The notes below the pieces were generated by a model. It saw only the letters and a list, made by a program, of their open reading frames with translations. It searched no databases and was not told the origin of the DNA. The position numbers were made by a program, and so were the translations under genes. This document shows positions 1 through 8,456 of a stretch of 64,000 bases of DNA, in pieces. Origin of the DNA: Bacteroidales bacterium (GTDB lineage Bacteria; Bacteroidota; Bacteroidia; Bacteroidales; UBA932); assembly GCA_017619675.1 (NCBI GenBank), contig JAFZRX010000001.1:1-64000 (forward strand). Reading direction: 5' to 3'. Every line of letters begins with the position of its first letter. The stretch's first letter is position 1.

Positions 1-1916
1 CAAGCGAGAACGTCCTGGGCCAGCCAACGGGGGCGACCACCCTGTCGATGACAAGGACGTACTCATACAGCACGGCCGGCCTTCCGACTGGCAGGACCGC
101 CGGGTCAGTCTATGGTGAGTCCTACACCTTTGACGGGGCCAGGGGCAACCTGAGCGACCGCACCCGTACGGACCAGTCCTCCGGACAGGAGTCTTTCGGG
201 TATGACGACGTGAACCGCCTGATCACGATGGGAACCAGGGATGTTACGTATGACGCCAAGGGCAACGTCACGGCCATCGACGGCGTGGGCTCCATGAGCT
301 ACACTGACAGCTCGCACCCGTACCGGGTGACCGGCGCGGTGCTGGACAACGGGCTCTCGACCCCGGGCACCCAGACGGTAACCTACACGGCCTTCGACCG
401 CCCGGCCTCCATCACGGAAGGTAACGTCTCCGCCGCCTTCACCTACAACGAGGTGTCGGACCGTGTGAAGATGGCGGTGACGGACGGAACAAACGCCCTT
501 CTGACGCGCTACTACATAGGCGGCAACTATGAATACGACATAGACGGAAACAACGATGTGGTACAAAGGCTCTATCTTGAGGGGGACGCGTATTCCGCAC
601 CGGTGGTGTACATCAAGGAGGGCAGCGGCAGCTGGACACTGTACAACATAGCCAGGGACTACCAGGGCAGCATAATGGCAATAGCCACCTCGGGCGGTAC
701 GGCAGTGGCCACTTACAGCTATGACCCTTGGGGCCGCCTGCGCAACCCGGCGAACAATGCAATCTATACCCCTGGCAACGAGCCTACACTGCTGCTTGGA
801 CGCGGATACACTGGACACGAGCACCTGCCGTGGTTCGGCCTCATCAACATGAACGCCCGCCTGTACGACCCACTGGTGGGACGATTCCTCAGCGCCGACC
901 CCTACGTCCAGGCGCCGGACTTCACCCAGGCATTCAACCGCTACTCCTATGCCCTTAATAATCCGCTGAAGTATACTGATGAACATGGAGAGATAGTTCT
1001 TTCAACAATCGCCACCATTGGTCTAAGTGCACTAATCGGAGGGGTTAGCAACTGGCTTTTGAACGGAGCCCAATTCGACGTTGATGGATTTACATTGTTT
1101 AGTGTTGGCACAATTGCAGGCGTATTTGGCAGTGCAATTAGTATAGCAACAACAGCAGGTGTTGGATTTGTAGCCGGATTGATTTCTGGCGCAACTGGGG
1201 GCTTTTCTTCTGGCCTTATGACAGGTTCTTTCAATTCTTGGATATCTGGCAGTAATCTCTCATCAGGGATTTCTGACGGATTGAGAACCGGATTATATTC
1301 CTCCGTAATTAGTGGCTTATATGGCGGTATTGGAAGTGGTTTATCAGCGTCTCATAAGGGCGGAAACTTTTGGAGTGGAGCAGGTGCCACTTATGACACC
1401 CCAGACTTTTCGCCTGGCATGGATAAGGCCGAAAGGGTTGAATATTCAAATAAAAGCGCTCGTAATTTTTCTGACAAGTATTTCTCAAAGAAACCAAAGG
1501 GAGTGAGACGCCTCTATGCTGACGGATCTATTCCACAAGGTTATTCTAGGGAAGGTTCATTAGTTAAAAATAGAGAAGGCGATTTCGTCGGAGGTTCTAC
1601 TGTAGATTTGGGATTATTCAAAGGAAGTGATGTTTATCTTTATCCAAGTTCTTTTTCTAGCCCTGAATATTTATATTTGGTGATGGGACATGAGTATGGA
1701 CACGCTCTTTTTAATAGTTTTGGCTTCTTAGGTGATGAGAATCAACATTTTGCCATATCACAATGGATGTTTCAGCAAGCAAGTCTATTTGATTGTTTAT
1801 CAGATCCCATTAAAAGATTGGCTAATCAGTATGCTACTAATTCTTTCCCATCATTATACCAAATGTTATATACAAGAATGTTATTTAATACATATCCTTT
1901 AAGGTATTCATTATGA
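1..1916 (+). CDS. Rhs/YD-repeat protein, C-terminal part, with HEYGH tip domain (5' end outside window)
   Basis: The reading frame is open from base 3 with no stop upstream of the first ATG (48), and the upstream codons continue the same repeat style, so the gene starts outside the window. Residues 1-290 (counted from the ATG at 48) are YD-type repeats (TYSYDPWGRLR-like units) ending in the Rhs-associated core motif (DPLVGRFLSADPY, then NRYSYALNNPLKY, nt 865-975). The remaining ~310 residues are clearly more AT-rich: a glycine-rich hydrophobic stretch (about 310-420), then a polar region with H548-E549-Y-G-H552, the HExxH signature of zinc metallopeptidases. In polymorphic toxins the Rhs core forms a shell and the part after the core is the variable toxin tip, so this is probably a secreted or surface toxin with a metallopeptidase-like tip. 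The Rhs assignment is firm; the toxic activity is inference. Confidence 0.88.
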   Translation, partial: SENVLGQPTGATTLSMTRTYSYSTAGLPTGRTAGSVYGESYTFDGARGNLSDRTRTDQSSGQESFGYDDVNRLITMGTRDVTYDAKGNVTAIDGVGSMSYTDSSHPYRVTGAVLDNGLSTPGTQTVTYTAFDRPASITEGNVSAAFTYNEVSDRVKMAVTDGTNALLTRYYIGGNYEYDIDGNNDVVQRLYLEGDAYSAPVVYIKEGSGSWTLYNIARDYQGSIMAIATSGGTAVATYSYDPWGRLRNPANNAIYTPGNEPTLLLGRGYTGHEHLPWFGLINMNARLYDPLVGRFLSADPYVQAPDFTQAFNRYSYALNNPLKYTDEHGEIVLSTIATIGLSALIGGVSNWLLNGAQFDVDGFTLFSVGTIAGVFGSAISIATTAGVGFVAGLISGATGGFSSGLMTGSFNSWISGSNLSSGISDGLRTGLYSSVISGLYGGIGSGLSASHKGGNFWSGAGATYDTPDFSPGMDKAERVEYSNKSARNFSDKYFSKKPKGVRRLYADGSIPQGYSREGSLVKNREGDFVGGSTVDLGLFKGSDVYLYPSSFSSPEYLYLVMGHEYGHALFNSFGFLGDENQHFAISQWMFQQASLFDCLSDPIKRLANQYATNSFPSLYQMLYTRMLFNTYPLRYSL

Positions 1917-2923
1917 AATCATTATTGCTCCCTTTTTTATTCATAATATGTCTTTTTTCATTTACTACAGTTTTTGACTCTCCACAGCAAACGTATACTC
2001 AGGATAAAACGTCATTTCCGGTTTTAGACATAGGTCTTTTGAACGATAAGGTTGGTATGAAATCTATTGTGGAAAGAACCGTGTTGATTCGCGGGGAAAT
2101 ATTTATTAATCAGTTTTTTAAAGATCAGAATCTCAGTGTCTTTGTAGGGTCAGATGTTGCAAACCCTTTCAAACATCCTGAATGGTATTCATTTGCAATG
2201 CTTGGGAATGTTAGTCTAAATGAAAAGGTTGATTCATATCTGGTACTAATGTCTTTGAATAATAAAGAGGATGATGACTATTATTTCTATTTGGTTAATG
2301 AAGTGAACGGGAAGGTTACATCTATCATTAATATTGCCATTCTATCAGAAGAAGTATTCGTTGGATGTCAAGTTAATAGAGATAATGAAGGATACTACCT
2401 AACTATTCGAAGAGGATCTTTGTCTATCTCAGATATGGTTTCCCAAGATAATGAAGATTTATTTGAGCCAGACATTTATACTAAATTACGTTTGCTCGCT
2501 AACGGGACAATTCGCGGATCGGTAATTCCTCCTCCAGGAGGCAAAACCACATATGCCCACAAAGATTTTAACGATTATTATAAAATAGATCTAAGAATAA
2601 GTGATTATCAACGTATTATGATTGGAAATAAAACCACAGTTGTATGTAACATAAAGAACAACACCTCTAAAACCATTCATATTACTGACTTTTCTTCTGC
2701 TGGATTAATTATATACTCAGATGGGGAATGGTTGAACGCAAAAGTGGAAAATAATGGGAATTATACTGAAATAGTCATTAATCCTGGAAAGAGCGTGTCC
2801 TTTTCTCTTTCTTTTGTTGTAAAAGAAGTTGAAGAAGCTGCTAATTATAATATGCGATTGTCCCTTGCCATCCCTGGAATTGGAACTATATTTAGTAATC
2901 TGGCTTCTTTATCAATGAATTAG
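1913..2923 (+). CDS. Secreted protein coupled to the Rhs gene, possible immunity or accessory protein
   Basis: The start codon overlaps the Rhs stop (ATGA), so the two are translationally coupled. The N-terminus is a hydrophobic signal sequence (residues 1-20, LLLPFLFIICLFSF) with no lipobox cysteine. The remaining ~310 residues look like beta-rich extracytoplasmic sequence; the last ~110 (about 225-336) could be an Ig-like or DUF-type beta domain. The gene is AT-rich like the Rhs tip. I do not recognise the family. Immunity genes typically sit directly after an Rhs toxin tip, which is the only reason to suggest that role. At 336 residues with a signal peptide it would protect from the periplasmic side, or it may be a partner rather than an immunity protein. 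Confidence 0.75.
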   Translation: MKSLLLPFLFIICLFSFTTVFDSPQQTYTQDKTSFPVLDIGLLNDKVGMKSIVERTVLIRGEIFINQFFKDQNLSVFVGSDVANPFKHPEWYSFAMLGNVSLNEKVDSYLVLMSLNNKEDDDYYFYLVNEVNGKVTSIINIAILSEEVFVGCQVNRDNEGYYLTIRRGSLSISDMVSQDNEDLFEPDIYTKLRLLANGTIRGSVIPPPGGKTTYAHKDFNDYYKIDLRISDYQRIMIGNKTTVVCNIKNNTSKTIHITDFSSAGLIIYSDGEWLNAKVENNGNYTEIVINPGKSVSFSLSFVVKEVEEAANYNMRLSLAIPGIGTIFSNLASLSMN

Positions 2924-3024
2924 ACCTTTATTATTTCCATTCGAAACAGGGGAGGCCACAAAACGGGGATGGGCACACTCTCATTTCTCCAATCTTACAA
3001 AGATAAGGCGGTGGTTTAAGAAAA

Positions 3025-3064
3025 ATCTCGGGATTCTCTAGCGGAGGATCTCGAGATCTTTTTT
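3025..3064. terminator. Bidirectional intrinsic terminator
   Basis: A 14-bp stem (3025-3038 with 3044-3057, two G-U pairs, loop of 5) is followed on the plus strand by six T (3059-3064) and preceded by five A (3021-3025), which read as T on the minus strand. It can therefore end both the Rhs unit and the convergent unknown gene. The stop codon of that gene (3038-3040) lies inside the hairpin. Confidence 0.7.
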
Positions 3065-3502
3065 AAGCATTACCTTTGGTTCCATCATGGCTACTTTCTG
3101 GAAGAGGAGGACCCTGTTTCCAAGGGAGAGGTGCACTTTGTCCTCGTGCTTGCCCTTGCGCCACCATTTGTAGAAACCTACGGGATCGTTCTCAAAGGGA
3201 ATCTTGGCCTTGATGCCGGTGCTGTAGCCGGGATAGTCAATTATCAGCTGGAGCCCCATGAACTTCTTGTAATAGTCAGGGTCCGCCCGGCGGAGTTTGC
3301 TCAGGAGCGGCATGTAAACTTCCAACTGATTGACTTGCAGCACCTTATCCTTGATGATGAGTTTGTGGATGCGCACCGGGTCCGTGTTCAACCAAGCTCC
3401 GACCCGCATAGTCTGTGGTCCGGTTTCAGTATCCAGCGTCAGCTCGTCCATCGAGTAATAGATTTTCTCAGGATCGAGCGGGAATAGCTCTTCTGAAGGC
3501 AT
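3038..3502 (-). CDS. Hypothetical protein, 154 residues
   Basis: This is an ORF with a clean ATG (3502) and codon use like the surrounding housekeeping genes. The protein is soluble, with no signal or membrane segment, and is rich in Lys/Asp/Leu with aromatic patches such as FYKWWRKGK near residue 115. The family is not recognised. It stands alone on the minus strand, convergent with the Rhs unit and divergent from the arginase-fold gene; an AT-rich CAAATATA (3535-3542, read TATATTTG on the minus strand) about 35 bp upstream fits the Bacteroidota -7 element. It could be a conserved Bacteroidales protein of unknown function. Confidence 0.65.
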   Translation of the reverse strand: MPSEELFPLDPEKIYYSMDELTLDTETGPQTMRVGAWLNTDPVRIHKLIIKDKVLQVNQLEVYMPLLSKLRRADPDYYKKFMGLQLIIDYPGYSTGIKAKIPFENDPVGFYKWWRKGKHEDKVHLSLGNRVLLFQKVAMMEPKVMLKKDLEILR

Positions 3503-3587
3503 CAGGTTAAGGTTAAAATTACGGCTAAAACATACAAATATATGAATAAATTATTAAATTAACGCCATTAAAACGACGTTTTTTTGT

Positions 3588-4199
3588 ATGAAGGTTATAA
3601 AATGTAACTTCTCCGGTGTATATTCCCTGGAAGATTTCCTGGATGGAACTGTGTTGGATTTCAGTTCACTGGAGGGGACGGAGTGCTATTGCAGCGCGGA
3701 GGCGGCAGGCGCAATACGCTGTGCGTTAGCGCCTTACGGTCCGTGCGGCATCCATTGGATTGACAGTGGGGATTATCATTACATGTCCCTCTTCATACAG
3801 GAGCTGATCCGGGAGCCTTATAAACTGATACTGTTCGACAATCATCCGGACGACCAGCCGTCCGCCTTCGGCCCGGGGCTGATCAGCTGCGGCAGCTGGG
3901 CGGCGGATGCCCGCCGCCTGCCCTTCTGCCGCGATGACGCCCCTGCCGCGTACATTTCCATAGACAAGGACGTGCTTTCCAGGGAATATGCGCGCACAAA
4001 CTGGGACCAGGGCGAAATGACGCTGGATGAACTGTTCGCACGCATCAGGGATATATCATTGACACACAGGATAATAGGTGTTGATATCTGCGGAGAGCTG
4101 ACCCTTCAGAAGGGTGCCTGTTCAGAAGATGTTAGTATTAATTCAGAAACCAATCGCAGGATACAGGAATTTTTGCTAAATTTACCCGGATTTGAATAA
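3588..4199 (+). CDS. Small arginase/agmatinase-fold (ureohydrolase superfamily) protein
   Basis: At 203 residues it is much shorter than arginases (~300), but the metal-binding motifs are in order: H64 in SGDYHY (for GGDH), D84-N-H86-P-D88 (for DAHxD), D126-K-D128 in SIDKD (for SxDxD) and E170 in DICGE. All six usual Mn ligands thus have counterparts. The substrate loop after SIDKD differs from true arginases (no following DP). The gene starts 17 bp upstream of gcvT and is probably co-transcribed with the glycine cleavage genes. The substrate is unknown; hydrolysis of a guanidino or amidino compound is inference from the fold only. Confidence 0.72.
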   Translation: MKVIKCNFSGVYSLEDFLDGTVLDFSSLEGTECYCSAEAAGAIRCALAPYGPCGIHWIDSGDYHYMSLFIQELIREPYKLILFDNHPDDQPSAFGPGLISCGSWAADARRLPFCRDDAPAAYISIDKDVLSREYARTNWDQGEMTLDELFARIRDISLTHRIIGVDICGELTLQKGACSEDVSINSETNRRIQEFLLNLPGFE

Positions 4200-4216
4200 C
4201 ACACTTATAAATTATA

Positions 4217-5323
4217 ATGGAATCTGAAAATATACTTAAAACTTGTTTGCACGACAAGCATGTCGCCTTAGGAGCTGTAATGAGTCCTTTCGCCGGCTTT
4301 GACATGCCAATCAGGTACACTGACATCACTGACGAGCATCTTGCCGTCCGCAATGAGGTGGGCGTGTTTGACGTATCCCACATGGGAGAGATTTTCGTGA
4401 CCGGTCCGGATGCCGAGAAATTCGTGAACCACATCTTCACAAACGACATCCGCGGATACTATCCCGGAAAGATTCTCTACGGAATGATGCTCTATCCTGA
4501 CGGGGGAGTAGTTGATGACCTTCTGGTTTACCGCGAGTACAAGCCGGAGTCTTTCCTGCTGGTTGTGAACGCCTCCAACATTGACAAGGACTACAAGTAC
4601 ATCTGTGACAACGCCGCAGGCTATGACGTAAAGATTGACAACCAGTCCGCACAGTGGGGCCAGGTTGCAATCCAAGGCCCAAAGGCGGAGGAAACCGTCC
4701 TGAACGTGCTTGGAATTGCAGACGCTTCGCACCTCGGTTTTTATGAGTTCTTCAATTCCACCTGGAACGGCAACAGGCTCATCGTAAGCCGCACGGGTTA
4801 CACCGGAGAGGATGGCTTCGAACTGTACACCACCCTGGATGGCACACGCGAGATCTGGGACAAGCTCATCGCGGCGGGCGTGAAGCCTTGCGGCCTGGGC
4901 TGCAGGGACACCCTGCGCTTCGAGGCCGGCCTCCCGCTTTACGGCGACGAGCTCAGCGAGACTATCACCCCCATCATGGCGGGTCTGGGAATGTTCGTAA
5001 AGTTGGACAAGGAAGAGTTCATCGGCCGTGAGGCCCTTGCAGCGCAGAAGGCTGAGGGCACCGCAAAGAAGCTGGTAGGAATTGAGATCCAGGACAGGGC
5101 AATCCCGCGCGCTGGCTATCCCGTTGAACTGGAAGACGGCACCCAGGTGGGCGTTGTTACCACCGGATACCATTCGATCTCCCTGGACAAGAGCATCTGC
5201 TTTGCGCTGGTGGACAGCCAGTACTCCGCCCTGGGAACTCCGCTGTGGATACGCATCCGCAAGAAAATATTCCCTGGAGAGGTTGTAAAGAAGAGATTCT
5301 ACAAGACAAACTATAAAAAATAA
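4217..5323 (+). CDS. gcvT: Glycine cleavage T-protein (aminomethyltransferase)
   Basis: The protein has 368 residues, the normal length for GcvT. It transfers the methylene group from aminomethyl-dihydrolipoyl-GcvH to tetrahydrofolate, releasing ammonia. Family motifs are visible: FAGFDMPIRY near the start, DVSHMGEI, SRTGYTGEDGFELY and CRDTLRFEAGLPLYG. It is followed 6 bp later by gcvH and is the first gene of a tight gcvT-gcvH-gcvPA-gcvPB cluster, so all complex-specific subunits are encoded here except the L-protein (dihydrolipoyl dehydrogenase), which must lie elsewhere. Confidence 0.97.
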   Translation: MESENILKTCLHDKHVALGAVMSPFAGFDMPIRYTDITDEHLAVRNEVGVFDVSHMGEIFVTGPDAEKFVNHIFTNDIRGYYPGKILYGMMLYPDGGVVDDLLVYREYKPESFLLVVNASNIDKDYKYICDNAAGYDVKIDNQSAQWGQVAIQGPKAEETVLNVLGIADASHLGFYEFFNSTWNGNRLIVSRTGYTGEDGFELYTTLDGTREIWDKLIAAGVKPCGLGCRDTLRFEAGLPLYGDELSETITPIMAGLGMFVKLDKEEFIGREALAAQKAEGTAKKLVGIEIQDRAIPRAGYPVELEDGTQVGVVTTGYHSISLDKSICFALVDSQYSALGTPLWIRIRKKIFPGEVVKKRFYKTNYKK

Positions 5324-5329
5324 GACAAT

Positions 5330-5710
5330 ATGAGCAAGATCATTGATGGACTCCTCTACAGCGAGTCTCACGAATGGGTAAAGGTGGAAGGCGACATCGC
5401 AGTCATCGGCGTAACGGATTACGCCCAGGCGGAGATGGGTGACATCACCTATGTTGACGCTCCTTCAGAGGGTGACGAGTTTGGCAAGGGAGAAGAGTTC
5501 GGCGCTCTTGAGAGCGTGAAGGCTTCTTCCGACATGTACTGCCCCGTATCAGGCGAGGTGGTTGAGGTTAACGCGGACGTAGTTGACGCCCCTGAGAAAG
5601 TCAACGAGGACGCATACGGCGCCTGGATTATCAAAGTAAAGATGAGCGACCCTGACGAGCTCTCAGCCCTGATGGACGCCGCCGCCTACAAAGCCTTAAC
5701 CGATAAGTAA
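5330..5710 (+). CDS. gcvH: Glycine cleavage H-protein (lipoyl carrier)
   Basis: The protein has 126 residues, typical length. It carries the aminomethyl group between P-, T- and L-proteins on a lipoyl lysine, which is K64 in the sequence ALESVKASSD. The N-terminal SHEWVKVEGD and the GITDYAQ-like segment (GVTDYAQAEMGDITYV) are characteristic. Its TAA stop overlaps the ATG of gcvPA (TAATG), indicating coupled translation. Confidence 0.97.
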   Translation: MSKIIDGLLYSESHEWVKVEGDIAVIGVTDYAQAEMGDITYVDAPSEGDEFGKGEEFGALESVKASSDMYCPVSGEVVEVNADVVDAPEKVNEDAYGAWIIKVKMSDPDELSALMDAAAYKALTDK

Positions 5711-7041
5711 TGCCGGGTTTCTGCTATTTCCCTCACACAGAGGAAGATATCCGCGAGATGCTGCGCAAGATTGGGGTCAGTTCCCTGGACGATCTCAACA
5801 GCGACATCCCTGCGGATTTCGTCTATAAAGGGGAGTACGACCTCCCCGACGCCCTGAGCGAACAGCAGGTGCGTGAGTTCTTCGAAGGCCTTGCCGCGAA
5901 GAACACAACGCTCAAGGTGTTCGCCGGCGCCGGTGCGTACGACCATTACACCCCATCGGTGATCCCTTACATCACCTCCCGTTCAGAATTCCTCACCGCA
6001 TACACCCCGTACCAGTGCGAGATTTCCCAGGGAACGCTGCGCTATATCTTTGAGTTCCAGAGCCTTATATGCGCGCTTACCGGACTGGATGTGGCCAACG
6101 CGTCAATGTACGACGGCCCTACCGCGGCAGCGGAGGCCATGCGCATGTGCGTTGCCAGCGCCCGCAAGAAGAACACCGTCCTGCTTTCCGCGGGACTGCT
6201 TCCCAACGTGCGCAAGGTGGTGGAGACATACGCCAAGTACTCCGGAATCAACCTGGAATACATCGAACTGAAGGACGGCCGCACCAGCCTTGACAGCCTC
6301 AAGGCGTTGCTTGAGGGCGGTGACGTTGCCGGAGCCATAGTGCCCGGAATCAACCGCCTTGGAATCATAGAGGACCTTTCCGGATTTGCCGATGCGCTGC
6401 ACGCCGCGGGGGCGCTGTTCGCAGAATACTGCGACCCCTCAGCCCTGGCAGTGCTGAAGACCCCGGCCGAGTGGGGCGCGGACATAGCGGTAGGAGATGC
6501 CCAGACGCTGGGCATCCCGCTATGCTACGGCGGCCCGTACGTAGGCTTCATGGCCTGCACGCAGGCGCATATGCGCAAACTGCCCGGCCGTATCGTGGGA
6601 GAAGCGCGCGACAGCGAAGGCCGCCGCTGCTTCGTCCTCACCCTCCAGGCCCGCGAGCAGCACATCCGCCGCGAGAAGGCCACTTCCAACATCTGCTCTA
6701 ACCAGTCCCTGATGGCCCTCTGGGTGACGGTTTACCTGTCCCTTATGGGTCCTGAAGGCATGAAGCAGGTCAACGACCTCAGCTACGCCGGAGCCCATTA
6801 CCTGTACGACAGGCTCCTTGAGACCGGCAAGTTCCGCAAGGTCAGCGACGCTCCTTTCCTGAAGGAGTTCGCCCTGGAGCCGCTGGTGGACGCAAAGGCC
6901 CTGCAGAACGTCCTCTGCGAGGCGGGCTTCTTTGGAGCCCTGCTCACGGAGGAAGGCTATGTGACCTTCTGCGTTACCGAGAAGCGCACCAAGGAAGAGA
7001 TTGACGCCATGATTGATGTAATAAAGGAGGTACAGGCATGA
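5710..7041 (+). CDS. gcvPA: Glycine dehydrogenase (decarboxylating) subunit 1
   Basis: The protein has 443 residues and matches the N-terminal half of the P-protein, which decarboxylates glycine with PLP. Diagnostic sequence includes FCYFPHTEEDIREML, YDHYTPSVIP, the GLDVANASMYDG segment and RREKATSNIC near the end of the large domain. This subunit lacks the PLP lysine, which is in gcvPB. It overlaps gcvPB by 4 bp (ATGA). A split P-protein occurs in Firmicutes, Thermotogae and some other bacteria; to my knowledge many cultured Bacteroides have a single fused GcvP. Confidence 0.96.
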   Translation: MPGFCYFPHTEEDIREMLRKIGVSSLDDLNSDIPADFVYKGEYDLPDALSEQQVREFFEGLAAKNTTLKVFAGAGAYDHYTPSVIPYITSRSEFLTAYTPYQCEISQGTLRYIFEFQSLICALTGLDVANASMYDGPTAAAEAMRMCVASARKKNTVLLSAGLLPNVRKVVETYAKYSGINLEYIELKDGRTSLDSLKALLEGGDVAGAIVPGINRLGIIEDLSGFADALHAAGALFAEYCDPSALAVLKTPAEWGADIAVGDAQTLGIPLCYGGPYVGFMACTQAHMRKLPGRIVGEARDSEGRRCFVLTLQAREQHIRREKATSNICSNQSLMALWVTVYLSLMGPEGMKQVNDLSYAGAHYLYDRLLETGKFRKVSDAPFLKEFALEPLVDAKALQNVLCEAGFFGALLTEEGYVTFCVTEKRTKEEIDAMIDVIKEVQA

Positions 7042-8456
7042 AATACTACGACAAACTGATATTCGAGCTCTCCAAGGAGGGCCGCTGCGGCTTCAGCCTG
7101 CCACAGGCTCAGTTCCCTGGCGGAACTGACGCCATTGACGCCGGCCTCCGCCGCCAGAACCCCGCACTGCTCCCGCAGGTGAGCGAGGTTGACGTGGTAC
7201 GCCACTATACCAACCTTTCCCAGATGAACTTTGGCGTCGACACCGGATTCTATCCGCTTGGAAGCTGTACAATGAAGTACAACCCCAAGATCAACGAGGA
7301 GATCGCGGCAATGCCGGCCTTCGCGGCCCTGCATCCGCTCCAGCCGGAGTGCACCCTGGAAGGCGTAAAGGAGATTTACGACGCCATGGAGAAATCCCTG
7401 GCCGCCATCACCGGAATGAAGCACTTCACCTTCAAGCCCTGTGCGGGCGCCCACGGCGAGCTTACGGGCTTGATGATAATGCGCGAATACCACCTCCGCC
7501 GCGGCGACACCGCCCGCGTCAAGGTGATCGTCCCTGACAGCGCGCACGGAACCAACCCTGCATCCGCCGCAGTCTGCGGCCTGCAGATAGTTGTGGTGAA
7601 GAGCAAGGCGGACGGCCTGGTTGACGTTGAGGACCTGAAGCCCCTTCTGGGACCGGACGTTGCCGGAATCATGATGACCAACCCCAACACCCTGGGATTG
7701 TTCGAGCGTGACATCAAGGAGATCGCCGCCCTGGTACACGAGGCCGGAGGCCTGCTGTACTACGACGGCGCCAACATGAACCCTCTGCTGGGCGTAGCGC
7801 GCCCCGGGGACATGGGCTTTGACATCATGCACCTGAACCTGCACAAGACCTTCTCCACGCCTCACGGAGGCGGCGGACCGGGCAGCGGGCCGGTTGGTGT
7901 ATGCGACAAACTGGGTGGCATTGTGAAATCCCTCCAGACATCCGCGTTTAACGGCAATTTTGGCGTCATTCTGCGCGCTTACGCCTATATCCTTATGCTG
8001 GGCAGGCAGAACCTGAAGATGGCCGGAAAACTGGCCACTCTGAACGCCAACTACATAAAGGAAAGTCTGAAGGACGCGTACAAACTGCCAATAGAGTCAG
8101 TCTGCAAGCACGAGTTCGTGTTCGACGGCCTGATCAACGACGGCGGCAGCGAGGAGAAGCACGGCGCCACCACGCTTGACGTGGCCAAGCGCCTGCTTGA
8201 CTACGGCTACCACGCTCCCACAATCTACTTCCCGCTGCTCTTCCATCAGGCAATGATGATAGAGCCTACCGAGACAGAGAGCAAGGAGACACTGGACGCC
8301 TTCATTGAGGTTATGCATAAGATTGCGGCGGAAGCCGCCGAGGACCCCGCAATCCTCCAGAGCGCCCCGCACAACGCGCCAATCACGCGTCCGGACGAGA
8401 CCGCGGCTGCAAGGAAGCCTATCCTGAAATTCCAGGACGAGGCTCTTCAAAGCTGA
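7038..8456 (+). CDS. gcvPB: Glycine dehydrogenase (decarboxylating) subunit 2
   Basis: The protein has 472 residues and forms the catalytic PLP half of the split P-protein. The Schiff-base lysine is K270 in LNLHKTFSTPHGGGGPGSGP; FYPLGSCTMKYNPK and GAHGELTGLMIMR are other family signatures. It works with gcvPA as an alpha2beta2 enzyme. Its 3' end overlaps the convergent trmO-like gene by 38 bp, so no terminator fits between them. Confidence 0.97.
   Translation: MKYYDKLIFELSKEGRCGFSLPQAQFPGGTDAIDAGLRRQNPALLPQVSEVDVVRHYTNLSQMNFGVDTGFYPLGSCTMKYNPKINEEIAAMPAFAALHPLQPECTLEGVKEIYDAMEKSLAAITGMKHFTFKPCAGAHGELTGLMIMREYHLRRGDTARVKVIVPDSAHGTNPASAAVCGLQIVVVKSKADGLVDVEDLKPLLGPDVAGIMMTNPNTLGLFERDIKEIAALVHEAGGLLYYDGANMNPLLGVARPGDMGFDIMHLNLHKTFSTPHGGGGPGSGPVGVCDKLGGIVKSLQTSAFNGNFGVILRAYAYILMLGRQNLKMAGKLATLNANYIKESLKDAYKLPIESVCKHEFVFDGLINDGGSEEKHGATTLDVAKRLLDYGYHAPTIYFPLLFHQAMMIEPTETESKETLDAFIEVMHKIAAEAAEDPAILQSAPHNAPITRPDETAAARKPILKFQDEALQS

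Noticed and set aside
105-986. Long minus-strand open frame (293 codons) opposite the Rhs core
   Set aside because: It is a shadow of the repeat-rich Rhs frame; the translation is compositionally odd (Val/His/Gly-rich) with no start context, and the plus-strand frame has clear Rhs motifs.
4200-4216. Glycine riboswitch before gcvT
   Set aside because: The gap to the upstream arginase-fold gene is 17 bp, and the 85-bp region before that gene shows no recognisable tandem aptamer.
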